A DNA stretch of 64,000 bases. Origin: Pseudonocardia endophytica. GTDB taxonomy: Bacteria; Actinomycetota; Actinomycetes; Mycobacteriales; Pseudonocardiaceae. Made by a program: the position numbers and the translations under genes. A model generated the notes under the pieces. That model saw only the letters and a list, made by a program, of their open reading frames with translations, had not been told where the DNA came from and made no database searches. The stretch spans positions 3,162,001 through 3,226,000 of the forward strand of contig NZ_SMFZ01000001.1 in assembly GCF_004339565.1 (NCBI RefSeq), written 5' to 3'. Shown here piece after piece: positions 50,579 through 59,248 of the stretch. How positions within the stretch are numbered: position 1 is the stretch's first letter; every line of letters starts with the position of its first letter.

Positions 50579-51056
50579 CGCCGATCGCGGCGCCGTGACG
50601 GTGGAGGCGGCGATCGCGGTCGGGACGCTGGTCCTGGTGGCCGCGGCCGTGATCGCGGCCGTCGCCTCCGTGCTGGCGTCGATCCGGTGCGTGGACGCGG
50701 CCCGGGAACTCGCCCGGGCCGCGGCCCGTGGGGACACCGACGTCGGCCGTGCGGCGGCGGCCCGGATCGCGCCGTCGGGAGCGCGGATGGACGTGCGGAT
50801 CGACGGCGACGAGGTGGTGGTGCTCGTCGCGGCCGATCCGGTCGGTCTGATCCCGATCGAGGTGACCGGGCGGGCGACCGGGCTGATGGAGCCCGGCGTG
50901 GTCCGCGCCGTCACGCCGCCGGTGCCGGACTCGCCGCCGGACGACGCTCCGGGCGGAGCGGTACCCGAGGAAGCCGATCCGGGAACGCCGTCCACATCGG
51001 CCGGTCCCGGAACCCCGGGTTCCCCGGCGACGACGGTTCCGGAGACCGGACCGTGA
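50556..51056 (+). CDS. TadE-like pseudopilin
   Basis: Minor pilin-like protein of 166 residues. The opening DADRGAVTVEAAIAVGTLVL has the TadE pattern, a class III-type site before a VTVEAA helix with Glu, followed by a hydrophobic stretch to about residue 43, CVDAARELARAAARGD, and an extracytoplasmic domain. The last 40 residues are Pro/Gly/Thr-rich. The GTG start is taken inside the end of the prepilin gene (23-base overlap) because it keeps the RG pair before the helix. The next gene overlaps by four bases. Confidence 0.8.
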   Translation: MLCPRRSDADRGAVTVEAAIAVGTLVLVAAAVIAAVASVLASIRCVDAARELARAAARGDTDVGRAAAARIAPSGARMDVRIDGDEVVVLVAADPVGLIPIEVTGRATGLMEPGVVRAVTPPVPDSPPDDAPGGAVPEEADPGTPSTSAGPGTPGSPATTVPETGP

Positions 51057-51532
51057 GCGGCCACGCGGCGGACCCCGGGCGGACCGCACGCGAGACCGGT
51101 CGTGGCGAGCGGGCGGGACCGGCTGATCCGACCGACCGCGGTTCGGCCACCGTCTGGGCGGCCGGGCTGATCGTGGTGGTGCTGCTCATCGGCACCGTCG
51201 GGATCGATCTGGTCTCGGCCGTGCGTGCCCGGCACGTCGCGGGGTCGGCCGCCGATCTGGCGGCGCTCGCGGCGGCCGGGGTGTCGTCCGATGGTGAGCA
51301 GCGGGCCTGTGCCACCGCCCGGGAGTCGGCCGAGTCCAACGGCGCCACGGTCCGTGAGTGCCGACTCGAGGGCTGGGACGCGCTGATCCGCGTCGAGGTC
51401 GAGCGCGGCTGGACGTGGGTGGGACGCGGTCCGGCGTCGGCCGCCGCCCGGGCGGGGCCCGCTCCCCCGGAACCGTCGGAACACACGGCGGACACCCGGA
51501 CACCGGTCCCGCGAGAAGCGAAAGGGCGGTGA
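51053..51532 (+). CDS. TadG/Rv3654c-like pseudopilin
   Basis: Protein of 159 residues ending the Tad operon. The pattern DRGSATVWAAGLIVVVLLIG is the start of the TadE/TadG-like membrane helix (about 30-55), after a polar leader of about 28 residues. Then comes RARHVAGSAADLAALAAAGV and an external domain with two Cys (ACATARESAESNGATVRECR), likely a disulfide. It overlaps the TadE-like gene (GTGA). Members of this group are thought to be minor pilus or export components. A hairpin about 280 bases downstream may end the transcript. Confidence 0.78.
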   Translation: MSGHAADPGRTARETGRGERAGPADPTDRGSATVWAAGLIVVVLLIGTVGIDLVSAVRARHVAGSAADLAALAAAGVSSDGEQRACATARESAESNGATVRECRLEGWDALIRVEVERGWTWVGRGPASAAARAGPAPPEPSEHTADTRTPVPREAKGR

Positions 51533-51870
51533 ACGGTCATCGGCCCCAGGTGAACGGACGGTGCGTTTTGTGAGACCACGTCGTTCGTCCGAGCGGTGCA
51601 GTACGTGCGGATCCTCCCCGGCAATTCGGCGTCGCCGAACGCCCGATCGCCGACGACGACGTCGCGGCGTCTGGTATCGGCCCGGATTCTGCGGCCTACT
51701 GAACGGGTCGCGTCGGACGGATCGAACCGGCCCCGCGTCACGGACACGCTCCCCAGACAGCGGTGGGATCGGAGTGCCCCAGCGCCCCGTCCGGCACCAC
51801 CGCACGGAGGTCGTCGCCGGTCCGTCCACCCCCCGACGGGCGGACCGGCGACGTCCCCGCTGTGTCCCTC
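51533..51870. other. Gap between the Tad operon and the convergent helicase gene
   Basis: The 338 bases hold no convincing gene. In mycobacteria a small cold-shock gene (cspA) lies near this helicase, but no cold-shock sequence is present here. The right part contains a 12-bp hairpin listed separately; the left part shows nothing recognisable. Confidence 0.5.
51813..51852. terminator. Bidirectional hairpin before the helicase stop
   Basis: GTCGCCGGTCCG (51813-51824) pairs perfectly with CGGACCGGCGAC (51841-51852) around a 16-base loop. It lies 18 bases from the stop of the leftward helicase gene and downstream of the rightward Tad operon, so it may serve both. Confidence 0.55.
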
Positions 51871-54291
51871 TCAGGCGCCCAGGGCGTCCAGGACGACGTC
51901 GAGCACCCGGACCGCGCCGTCCTTGTCGAGCGGCGAGTTCCCGTTGCCGCACTTCGGCGACTGCACGCACGACGGGCATCCGGTGCTGCACTCGCAGTCC
52001 CGGACCGCCGTGCGTGTCGCGTCCAGCCAGCGCGCCAGCACCGCGTGCCCCCGCTCGGCCAGTCCCGCGCCTCCCGGGTGCCCGTCGTGCACGAACACCG
52101 TCGGGCTCCCGGTGTCCGGATGCAGCGCCGTGGACAGCCCACCGATGTCCCACCGGTCGCAGATCGCGAACAGCGGGAGCAGGCCGATCGCGGCGTGCTC
52201 GGCCGCGTGCAGCGACCCCGGCACCCGCGCCGGATCCACCCCGGCCGCGGCCAGTGCGTCGTCGTCGACCGTGTACCAGACCGAGCGGGTGTGCAGCGTC
52301 TGCACCGGCAGCTCGAGCGGCGTGCTGTCCAGCACGGTGCCGTCCGGCCCCCGCCGCCGGTACCCGACGACCTGGCTGGACACGGACACGTCGCCGAAGC
52401 AGACCTCCACCGGTCCGTAGCTCGCCTTCGACGACACCTCGAGCACCTCGACGTCGGAGACCGACTGGGACTCGGTCCGCCAGTCCGGCTCCTCGGCGTG
52501 CACGAGCGCCACTCCCGCGTCGAGGTCCAGCTCGTCGACCACGTAGCTCTCGCCGCGGTGTAGGTACACGGCACCGGAATGCACCGTCCCCGGCGCACTG
52601 CTGCCGTCCACCGTGCCGAGCATCCGCCCGGTCGACGCCTCCACGACGGCGACCTGCCCGAGCCCGGACCCGCGGATGTCCACCGACGCGGCCGGGCGCT
52701 GACCGGAGTCCGGCCAGAACCAGCCGCCGGGCCGTCGTCGCAGCACGCCGTCCTCGACGAGCGCGTCCAGCACCTCCTCCGCGGGAGCACCGCCGAACGT
52801 CGTCTCGACGTCGACGGTCGTCAGCGGCAGTTCTGCGGCGGCGCAGGCGAGCTGCGGCGCGAGCACGTACGGGTTGACCGGATCGAGCACGCAGCTCTCC
52901 ACCGGCGCTCCGACGAGTGCCTGCGGATGGTGCACGAGGTAGGTGTCCAGCGGGTCGTCACGGGCGACGAGCACGACCAGCGCCTCGTCGGACTCCCGTC
53001 CGGCACGGCCGGCCTGCTGCCAGAACGACGCACGCGTCCCCGGGAACCCGGCCAGCACCACCGAGTCCAGGCCGGAGATGTCGACGCCGAGCTCCAGCGC
53101 GTTCGTCGTCGCCACCCCCAGCAGCTCGCCGGACGACAGCGCCGACTCCAGCGCGCGGCGTTCCTCGGGCAGGTAGCCGCCGCGGTAGGACTCGATCCGG
53201 TCCGCCAGCTCCGGCGCGACGCCCGCGACCTGGCGGCGTGCGCCCAGCGCGGTCAGCTCGGCCGCCCGCCGGGACCGGACGAACGCGAGCGTCCGTGCAC
53301 CCTCCAGGACGAGGTCGGCGAGCATCCGGGCGGCCTCCGCCCCGGCCGCGCGCCGGACCGGGGCGCCGTTGTCCCCGGTGATCTCGGTCAGCAGCGGAGG
53401 CTCCCAGAACGCGACCGTCCTCCCGCCGTGCGGCGAGCCGTCGTCGGTCACCGCCGTGACGTCCCGCCCGGCCAGCACGGACGCGAACTCGGCGGGCCGC
53501 GCGACCGTCGCCGACGCCATCACGACGACCGGGTGCGCCCCGTACCGCGCTGCCACCCGGAGCAGCCGTCGCAGCAGCAGCGCGACGTGCGAGCCGAACA
53601 CGCCGCGGTAGGTGTGGCACTCGTCGACGACGATCCACCGCAGCCGTCTCAGGAACCGCGCCCATCGCGAGTGCCACGGCAGCAGCGAACGGTGCAGCAT
53701 GTCCGGGTTCGAGAACACCCAGCGCGCGTGGCGGCGGATCCAGTCGCGTTCGTCCATCGGCGTGTCCCCGTCGAACGACGCCTGCCGCACCGTCGGACCG
53801 GCCAGGCCGTCCAGAGCGCGCAGCTGGTCGGCCGCCAGCGCCTTCGTCGGAGCCAGGTAGAGCGCCGTCGCGCGCGGGTCGGAGTCCAGGCCCGCGAGCA
53901 CCGGCAGCTGGTAGACCAGCGACTTCCCGGACGCCGTCCCGGTGGCGACGACGACGTCCGTGCCGGAGTGCACCAGCGACGCCCCGGACGCCTGGTGCGT
54001 CCACGGTCGCACCACGCCCCGCTCGGCGAGAGAGGTACGCAGCGGCGTCGGTACCCATTCCGGCCAGTCCACCGTGCTGCCCTCGCGCGCCGGCAGCCGG
54101 ATGACGTGGCGCAGCGGGTCGAGGTCGTCGCCCGCCGGGTCCTGGCGTGGCGCCGCGCCGGTCGGGTCGTCGAGGTCGACGTCGGTCAGGGCGGACTCCG
54201 GATCGATCCCGGACCCGGCGACGACACGGCGCAGGAGGTGCAGCCCCCGACCGGATCCCGCCGACGTGTCCACGATCGACCACGCTTGCAC
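51871..54291 (-). CDS. sftH: SftH/MrfA-type superfamily 2 DNA helicase
   Basis: ATP-dependent 3'-5' DNA helicase of 806 residues. The motor has Q-motif RPWTHQASGASLVHSGTDVV, Walker A GTASGKSLVYQLPVL, APTKALAADQLRALDGLAGP, Walker B VVDECHTYRG, ASATVA, and the second lobe with TTNALELGVDISGLDSVVLA and QQAGRAGRESDEAL. The C-terminal DUF1998 region carries a four-Cys metal site, CECSTGCPSCVQSPKC. This matches mycobacterial SftH (Rv3649) and Bacillus MrfA, a mitomycin-damage repair factor, so a role in DNA repair is likely. The GTG start is used; it diverges from the pyrophosphatase gene. Confidence 0.88.
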   Translation of the reverse strand: MQAWSIVDTSAGSGRGLHLLRRVVAGSGIDPESALTDVDLDDPTGAAPRQDPAGDDLDPLRHVIRLPAREGSTVDWPEWVPTPLRTSLAERGVVRPWTHQASGASLVHSGTDVVVATGTASGKSLVYQLPVLAGLDSDPRATALYLAPTKALAADQLRALDGLAGPTVRQASFDGDTPMDERDWIRRHARWVFSNPDMLHRSLLPWHSRWARFLRRLRWIVVDECHTYRGVFGSHVALLLRRLLRVAARYGAHPVVVMASATVARPAEFASVLAGRDVTAVTDDGSPHGGRTVAFWEPPLLTEITGDNGAPVRRAAGAEAARMLADLVLEGARTLAFVRSRRAAELTALGARRQVAGVAPELADRIESYRGGYLPEERRALESALSSGELLGVATTNALELGVDISGLDSVVLAGFPGTRASFWQQAGRAGRESDEALVVLVARDDPLDTYLVHHPQALVGAPVESCVLDPVNPYVLAPQLACAAAELPLTTVDVETTFGGAPAEEVLDALVEDGVLRRRPGGWFWPDSGQRPAASVDIRGSGLGQVAVVEASTGRMLGTVDGSSAPGTVHSGAVYLHRGESYVVDELDLDAGVALVHAEEPDWRTESQSVSDVEVLEVSSKASYGPVEVCFGDVSVSSQVVGYRRRGPDGTVLDSTPLELPVQTLHTRSVWYTVDDDALAAAGVDPARVPGSLHAAEHAAIGLLPLFAICDRWDIGGLSTALHPDTGSPTVFVHDGHPGGAGLAERGHAVLARWLDATRTAVRDCECSTGCPSCVQSPKCGNGNSPLDKDGAVRVLDVVLDALGA

Positions 54292-54596
54292 ACGTCACCG
54301 ACAGTCGCGGCGCCGCGGCCGGTCCTCGACCCGGGCGACCACGATGTGGTGTCGATCACTGTGACCGGAATCGCCGCACGTTGGGCCCGGCCCGGGAGCA
54401 TACGACCGAAACCACACTTCTACACTGCACGCGCCTGCCCGTCCGGTCACCGGACGGGCGCATACACACGCGTGGCAGGCATCACGCCGCGCCCAGTCGA
54501 CGCCAGGGACGACGTCGTCGGAGGTCCGCCGCCCCCGCGGTGACCGCCCGTCGCCGGCCGACCTGGTGGACGAACCCAGTCAACCCAGGAGGACGG
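54292..54596. other. Divergent promoter region of helicase and pyrophosphatase genes
   Basis: The 305-bp gap holds no gene. A -10-like TACACT (54421-54426) may serve hppA, giving an mRNA leader of about 165 bases. A GTGTCGATCACTGTGAC stretch near 54351 is partly palindromic and could be an operator. No further element was recognised. Confidence 0.4.
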
Positions 54597-56930
54597 ATGT
54601 CCCACACCCTCGCGGCGGGCTTCGAGCTCGGTGCGGGTGACTACGCCATCGTGGTCGTAGTCGCGGTGGTCGCCCTCGTCGCCCTGGCCGTCGGCTTTCT
54701 CCTGCGCAGGGAGGTGCTCGCGTTCGACGAGGGCACCACCTCGATGCAGGAGATCGGCCGAGCGGTCCAGGAAGGCGCGGTGGCCTACCTCAACCGCCAG
54801 TTCAAGACGCTCGGAATCTTCGCGGCCATCGTGTTCGTCGTGCTCTTCGCCCTTCCGGCGGAGGACATCGGGGAGCGCATCGGCCGGTCGATCTTCTTCC
54901 TCGTCGGTGCCGCGTTCTCCGCGATCATCGGCAACCTCGGCATGCGTCTGGCCACCCAGGCCAACATCCGCGTGGCCTCGGCCGCCCGCAAGGAGAACGG
55001 CCGCGTCATCGCGACCCGGATCGCGTTCCGCACCGGTGGCGTCGTCGGCATGTTCACCGTCGGCCTCGGCCTGCTCGGTGCGTCGGTCGTCGTGCTGGCC
55101 TACACCGGCCAGGCCCCGCGCGTGCTGGAGGGCTTCGGCTTCGGCGCGGCCCTGCTCGCCATGTTCATGCGTGTCGGCGGCGGCATCTTCACCAAGGCCG
55201 CCGACGTCGGCGCCGACCTGGTCGGCAAGGTCGAGCAGAACATCCCCGAGGACGACCCGCGCAACGCCGCGACGATCGCCGACAACGTCGGTGACAACGT
55301 CGGTGACTGCGCCGGCATGGCGGCGGACCTGTTCGAGTCCTACGCCGTCACACTCGTCGCGGCCCTGATCCTGGGCACCGCCGCGTTCGGCCTGCAGGGC
55401 CTGCTGTTCCCGCTGATCGTGCCGGCAATCGGTGTGATCACGGCGATCCTCGGCGTCTACCTGACCAAGGCGCGCCAGGGCGAGAACACGCTGATCGCGA
55501 TCAACCGCAGCTTCTACCTGTCGGCCGTGTTCGCCGGCGTGCTGTCGATCGTCGCCGCGTACGTCTACCTGCCCGGCTCGTTCGCCGACCTGACCGGTCC
55601 GTCGGACGCGTCCGTCGCGTCGATCGCCGGTGACCCGCGTCTGGTCGCCTCGATCGCCGTCGTCATCGGCATCGTGCTGGCCGCGGTCATCCTGAAGCTG
55701 ACCGGCTACTACACCGGCACCGAGGACGCCCCGGTCAAGGACGTCGGCAAGTCGTCGCTGACCGGTTCGGCCACGGTCATCCTGGCCGGTATCTCGGTCG
55801 GCTTCGAGTCCGCCGTCTACACCGCCGTCGTCATCGGCGCGGCCGTGTACGGCGCGTTCCTGCTGTCCGGCTCGATCGTCGTCTCGCTGTTCGCGGTCGC
55901 GCTGGCCGGTACCGGCCTGCTGACCACGGTCGGCGTCATCGTCGCGATGGACACGTTCGGCCCGGTCTCGGACAACGCGCAGGGCATCGCCGAGATGTCC
56001 GGCGACGTCGAGGGCGAGGGCGTCGAGATCCTCACCGAGCTCGACGCCGTCGGCAACACCACCAAGGCGATCACCAAGGGCATCGCGATCGCGACGGCCG
56101 TGCTCGCCGCGACGGCGCTGTTCGGCTCCTACCGCGACGCGATCAACCAGGCCCTGACGTCAGCCGGCCAGACGGCCCAGGACGCGGGCCAGTCGTTCGC
56201 CTACGAGGTGTTCAGCCCGAACACCCTGGTCGGCGTGATCCTCGGCGCCTCGGCCGTGTTCATGTTCTCCGGGCTGGCGATCAACGCGGTCAGCCGCGCC
56301 GCCGGTGTCATCGTGGGCGAGGTCCGGCGCCAGTTCGCCGAGATCCCGGGGATCATGTCCTACGGGCAGAAGAAGGACGACGGCACGCGGGAGACCACGG
56401 GTCGTCCGGAGTACCAGCGCGTCGTCGACATCTGCACCCGGGACTCGCTGCGCGAGCTGGCCACCCCCGGCCTGCTGGCGATCCTGGCCCCGATCGCGGT
56501 CGGTTTCGGCCTCGGCGTCGGCCCGCTGGCCGGCTACCTGGCCGGTGCGATCGCGGCCGGCACGCTGATGGCGATCTTCCTGGCCAACTCCGGTGGAGCC
56601 TGGGACAACGCCAAGAAGCTCGTCGAGGACGGCAACCACGGCGGCAAGGGCTCGGCGGCCCACGAGGCCACGATCATCGGTGACACCGTCGGTGACCCGT
56701 TCAAGGACACCGCAGGCCCGTCGATCAACCCGCTGATCAAGGTCATGAACCTGGTCTCGGTGCTGATCGCGCCGGCCGTCGTCGCCCTGTCCGTGGGTGA
56801 CGTCTCTCCGGCGATCCGGATCGTCATCGCGGTCGTCGCGGTCCTGATCATCGCGGGCGCGATCGTCGTGTCCAAGCGGCGGTCGACCACGATCGCGGAC
56901 GAGGAGCCGGCCCAGACGCCGGTCGGCTAG
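54597..56930 (+). CDS. hppA: Membrane proton-pumping pyrophosphatase HppA
   Basis: H+-translocating inorganic pyrophosphatase, an integral membrane pump of 777 residues with about 16 helices. The substrate site motifs are present: DVGADLVGKVEQNIPEDDPR, NVGDNVGDCAGM and, near the end, GDTVGDPFKDTAGPSINPLI. The segment GNTTKAITKGIAI has Lys where potassium-dependent enzymes have Ala, so it should be the potassium-independent class. The N-terminal loop and polar C-terminal tail (RRSTTIADEEPAQTPVG) are ordinary. The ATG follows AGGAGG. A hairpin 17 bases after the stop likely ends the transcript. Confidence 0.95.
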   Translation: MSHTLAAGFELGAGDYAIVVVVAVVALVALAVGFLLRREVLAFDEGTTSMQEIGRAVQEGAVAYLNRQFKTLGIFAAIVFVVLFALPAEDIGERIGRSIFFLVGAAFSAIIGNLGMRLATQANIRVASAARKENGRVIATRIAFRTGGVVGMFTVGLGLLGASVVVLAYTGQAPRVLEGFGFGAALLAMFMRVGGGIFTKAADVGADLVGKVEQNIPEDDPRNAATIADNVGDNVGDCAGMAADLFESYAVTLVAALILGTAAFGLQGLLFPLIVPAIGVITAILGVYLTKARQGENTLIAINRSFYLSAVFAGVLSIVAAYVYLPGSFADLTGPSDASVASIAGDPRLVASIAVVIGIVLAAVILKLTGYYTGTEDAPVKDVGKSSLTGSATVILAGISVGFESAVYTAVVIGAAVYGAFLLSGSIVVSLFAVALAGTGLLTTVGVIVAMDTFGPVSDNAQGIAEMSGDVEGEGVEILTELDAVGNTTKAITKGIAIATAVLAATALFGSYRDAINQALTSAGQTAQDAGQSFAYEVFSPNTLVGVILGASAVFMFSGLAINAVSRAAGVIVGEVRRQFAEIPGIMSYGQKKDDGTRETTGRPEYQRVVDICTRDSLRELATPGLLAILAPIAVGFGLGVGPLAGYLAGAIAAGTLMAIFLANSGGAWDNAKKLVEDGNHGGKGSAAHEATIIGDTVGDPFKDTAGPSINPLIKVMNLVSVLIAPAVVALSVGDVSPAIRIVIAVVAVLIIAGAIVVSKRRSTTIADEEPAQTPVG

Positions 56931-56946
56931 TCCGCACCTCGCACGC

Positions 56947-56988
56947 CACGACGGCCGTCCACTCCGCACGGGGTGGGCGGCCGTCGTG
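56947..56988 (+). terminator. Hairpin downstream of hppA
   Basis: CACGACGGCCG (56947-56957) pairs perfectly with CGGCCGTCGTG (56978-56988); an inner CCAC/GTGG extends it. There is no T-tract, as is common for actinobacterial terminators. Confidence 0.7.
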
Positions 56989-57052
56989 TGTCACCCGGTT
57001 CGGCTAGTGTCCTCTCACCCGGAGCGAGACGGATCGTCCGGTGGGAGGAGCC

Positions 57053-57673
57053 ATGGGACGACGGTCACCGGCACGCCGGAGCGTCGCCAGCCTCGGCCTC
57101 CTGCTGGCGGTCGCGACGCTGGTGGGTTGCGGTTCGGACGTCACCGCCGACCAGTGGACCGACCGGATGTGCTCGGCGGTCCTCCCGTTCGTCCGCACGG
57201 CGACGACGCCGCCCCAGCAGGCCGCGGACCCGGGCACCACGGCCGACGGGATCAGCGACTACTTGGGACGCACCGTCTCCGCGCTGGACACGACGATGAC
57301 CTCGCTGCAGGAGCTCGGCCCGGCCCCCGTCGACGACGGCGAGGCGATCGCGAACCAGCTCCGCGGCGGGCTCGACGGCATCCGGGCCGCGTTCTCGAAC
57401 GCCCGCACGCAGGTCGACGCGCTGCGCGGGAAGCCGGCCGCCGACATCGAGCGCGGGCTGCCGGCGGCGCTGGCCCCGGTCGCCCGGCTCGGCGACACCA
57501 CCGGACCGCTGGCGAACGTCACGCGCGACCCACAGCTCGGCGCGGCATCGCGCAACTCGGCGAACTGCCGCGACCTCGGTTCCGTGTCCCGTGCCGCACA
57601 GGGCGCCTCGGCCGGTCCGGACGCCGCTCCCGCCCCACCGGCCGCCGATACCGGACAGGCCGGAGGCAACTGA
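57053..57673 (+). CDS. Putative lipoprotein, paralogue 1
   Basis: Exported protein of 206 residues of unknown function. The signal peptide has a basic start (MGRRSPARRS), a hydrophobic core and a lipobox LVGC near residue 27. The mature part is helical with WTDRMCSAVLPFVRTA and GISDYLGRTVSALDTTMTSL, and ends in a Pro/Ala-rich tail. Two further Cys (in RMCSAV and SANCRDLG) may form a disulfide. The ATG at 57053 is preferred because GGAGGAG lies directly before it. The next gene is a related lipoprotein 56 bases later. Confidence 0.75.
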   Translation: MGRRSPARRSVASLGLLLAVATLVGCGSDVTADQWTDRMCSAVLPFVRTATTPPQQAADPGTTADGISDYLGRTVSALDTTMTSLQELGPAPVDDGEAIANQLRGGLDGIRAAFSNARTQVDALRGKPAADIERGLPAALAPVARLGDTTGPLANVTRDPQLGAASRNSANCRDLGSVSRAAQGASAGPDAAPAPPAADTGQAGGN

Positions 57674-57729
57674 CCCGGGCGGCCGTCCTACGGTCGAAAC
57701 CAGCACACCGACCCCGAGGAGCCCCCGAC

Positions 57730-58338
57730 GTGTCCCGCTTCCCCCGCCAGACCGCAGCCGCCGCGGCTCTGCTCGCCGCGCTGTTCGCAGGCGGATGTGC
57801 GACGACCATCGCCGGCACCCCGTCCGCCGACCCGGCGCCCCGGCCGACGTCCGGGCCGGGTGCCGACCCGGCGGCCTGGACGGACAAGGTCTGCGGCGCG
57901 CTCGTCACGTACTGGAAGCCGATGACGCCCGGCGCGCTCCCGAACTTCGCCGGCGACAGCACCGAGGACGCGATCAAGAAGCGCCTCAGCGACTACCTGG
58001 GTACCGTCTCGGCCGCCATCGACCAGGGCCAGCAGCAGCTTAAGGCCGCGGGCGCCTCCCCGGTCACCGGCGGCGACGACCTGGTGAAGTCCTACGCCGA
58101 CGCGATGACCCGCAACGGTAAGACGGTCGCCGACGCCAAGGCCGAGGTGGACTCCGTCGACCCGGCCAATGCCCAGGCGTTCCAGCAGAAGCTCGACTCG
58201 GCCGACGCGAAGCTGAAGACGTTCGCGGCACCGCAGGGCCTGGACAAGCTCGGCAACACGCCGCGGCTGGTCAAGGCGATCGAGAAGTCGCCGAAGTGCG
58301 GCGAGTACCGGCAGATCACGCAGCCGCCCCCTCCCTGA
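57730..58338 (+). CDS. Putative lipoprotein, paralogue 2
   Basis: Exported protein of 202 residues. Signal peptide with core AAAAALLAALF and lipobox AGGC near residue 23, then a Pro-rich linker. The mature domain resembles its neighbour: WTDKVCGALVTYW, RLSDYLGTVSAAIDQGQQQL and a late Cys (SPKCGEY) sit in the same order, so the two are diverged tandem copies of one helical fold. Function unknown; envelope location is likely. The GTG start gives a complete signal peptide. Confidence 0.75.
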   Translation: MSRFPRQTAAAAALLAALFAGGCATTIAGTPSADPAPRPTSGPGADPAAWTDKVCGALVTYWKPMTPGALPNFAGDSTEDAIKKRLSDYLGTVSAAIDQGQQQLKAAGASPVTGGDDLVKSYADAMTRNGKTVADAKAEVDSVDPANAQAFQQKLDSADAKLKTFAAPQGLDKLGNTPRLVKAIEKSPKCGEYRQITQPPPP

Positions 58339-58398
58339 TCCACTTCCGACGGCGTGGCGGATGCGCCGCCGTCGAACAGACGTTCTATCCTGCGCGGC

Positions 58399-59019
58399 GT
58401 GCAGCAGATGTCGCTGTTCTCCGCGGAGGCCCGCCCGGCCGGGATGGCCGATCTCGTCGGCCTGCTCTGCGGGCCGGGGCGGATCGAGCGGTTCGGCGCC
58501 GGGGACACCGCCCGCCTGGACGTCCCGCTGCCGTGGCCGGGACGCGAGCGGGCGCTGCGCGCGCTCGCGGCGGCCCGCTCGGTGACGCTGCGCCCGGCAC
58601 CGCCGGAGAACGAGGACGACGACGGGTCGCTGCGCAGCGCCTACCGTCGCGATCTCGTCGGTCTGGCACGCACGTGGACGTGCCCGGCGGGCGCGAAGCG
58701 GATCCCGCCCGGGTTCCAGCTCGACGGCGCCGTGCTGCGGCTCTGGGCGCTCGCGGCGGGCATGACCGACCTGCGCGGCGGGTACGTGCTGCTCCTGGAC
58801 CCGTCGGCGCCCTGGACGCACGGACCGCTGGTCGCCGCGACGACGCGCGTCGGACTACCGCCCGCCCGCCTGGAGGCCGGGGAACACGGCGCGCCCGGCC
58901 CGGCGTTGAGGATCGGTGGGGCACGGCGGCTGGCCCGTCTGGCCGAGCTGGTCGGACCCGAACCGGTAGCGCTGCGACCGGGTGACTGGCCTCGCTGCCA
59001 CGGCCGACCAGCGGCCTGA
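58399..59019 (+). CDS. Conserved hypothetical protein (Rv3647c-like)
   Basis: Soluble protein of 206 residues, not a named family to me. It begins MQQMSLFSAEARPAGMADLV and contains LAARSVTLRPAP-like strands, a segment WTCPAGAKRIPPGFQLDGAV, LRLWALAAGMTDLRGGYVLL and a late ARRLARLAELVG. The pattern suggests a compact mixed alpha/beta domain; no catalytic motif stands out. Its place directly upstream of topA is conserved in mycobacteria (Rv3647c). TATCCT (58386-58391) ends 7 bases before the GTG, pointing to leaderless initiation; an ATG lies four codons... within the same frame, two codons after Gln-Gln. Confidence 0.7.
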   Translation: MQQMSLFSAEARPAGMADLVGLLCGPGRIERFGAGDTARLDVPLPWPGRERALRALAAARSVTLRPAPPENEDDDGSLRSAYRRDLVGLARTWTCPAGAKRIPPGFQLDGAVLRLWALAAGMTDLRGGYVLLLDPSAPWTHGPLVAATTRVGLPPARLEAGEHGAPGPALRIGGARRLARLAELVGPEPVALRPGDWPRCHGRPAA

Positions 59020-59248
59020 CCTGCCGAAGTACGGTGGGCCGTACTGACCGTCCCGGTGGCCTGGTGGTACAACCCACCGCACGGCTGTGCGACGGTATGA
59101 GATCGTGCGTGGCGAGATCGGGTGTTCACTCACCGCAACCCCCGGTGGTGAGGACGCCCGTTAGTCCGGGCTCGCCCTGGGTGGCGGCCGTCCGACGAGG
59201 ACGTCGCCGCGGGGCCGACGGAGCCCGGAAGAGATGAGGTAGGACCAG

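Noticed and set aside
59029-59044. Inverted repeat GTACGG-TGGG-CCGTAC upstream of topA
   Set aside because: Six-base arms are expected by chance in this sequence, and nothing else supports an operator here.
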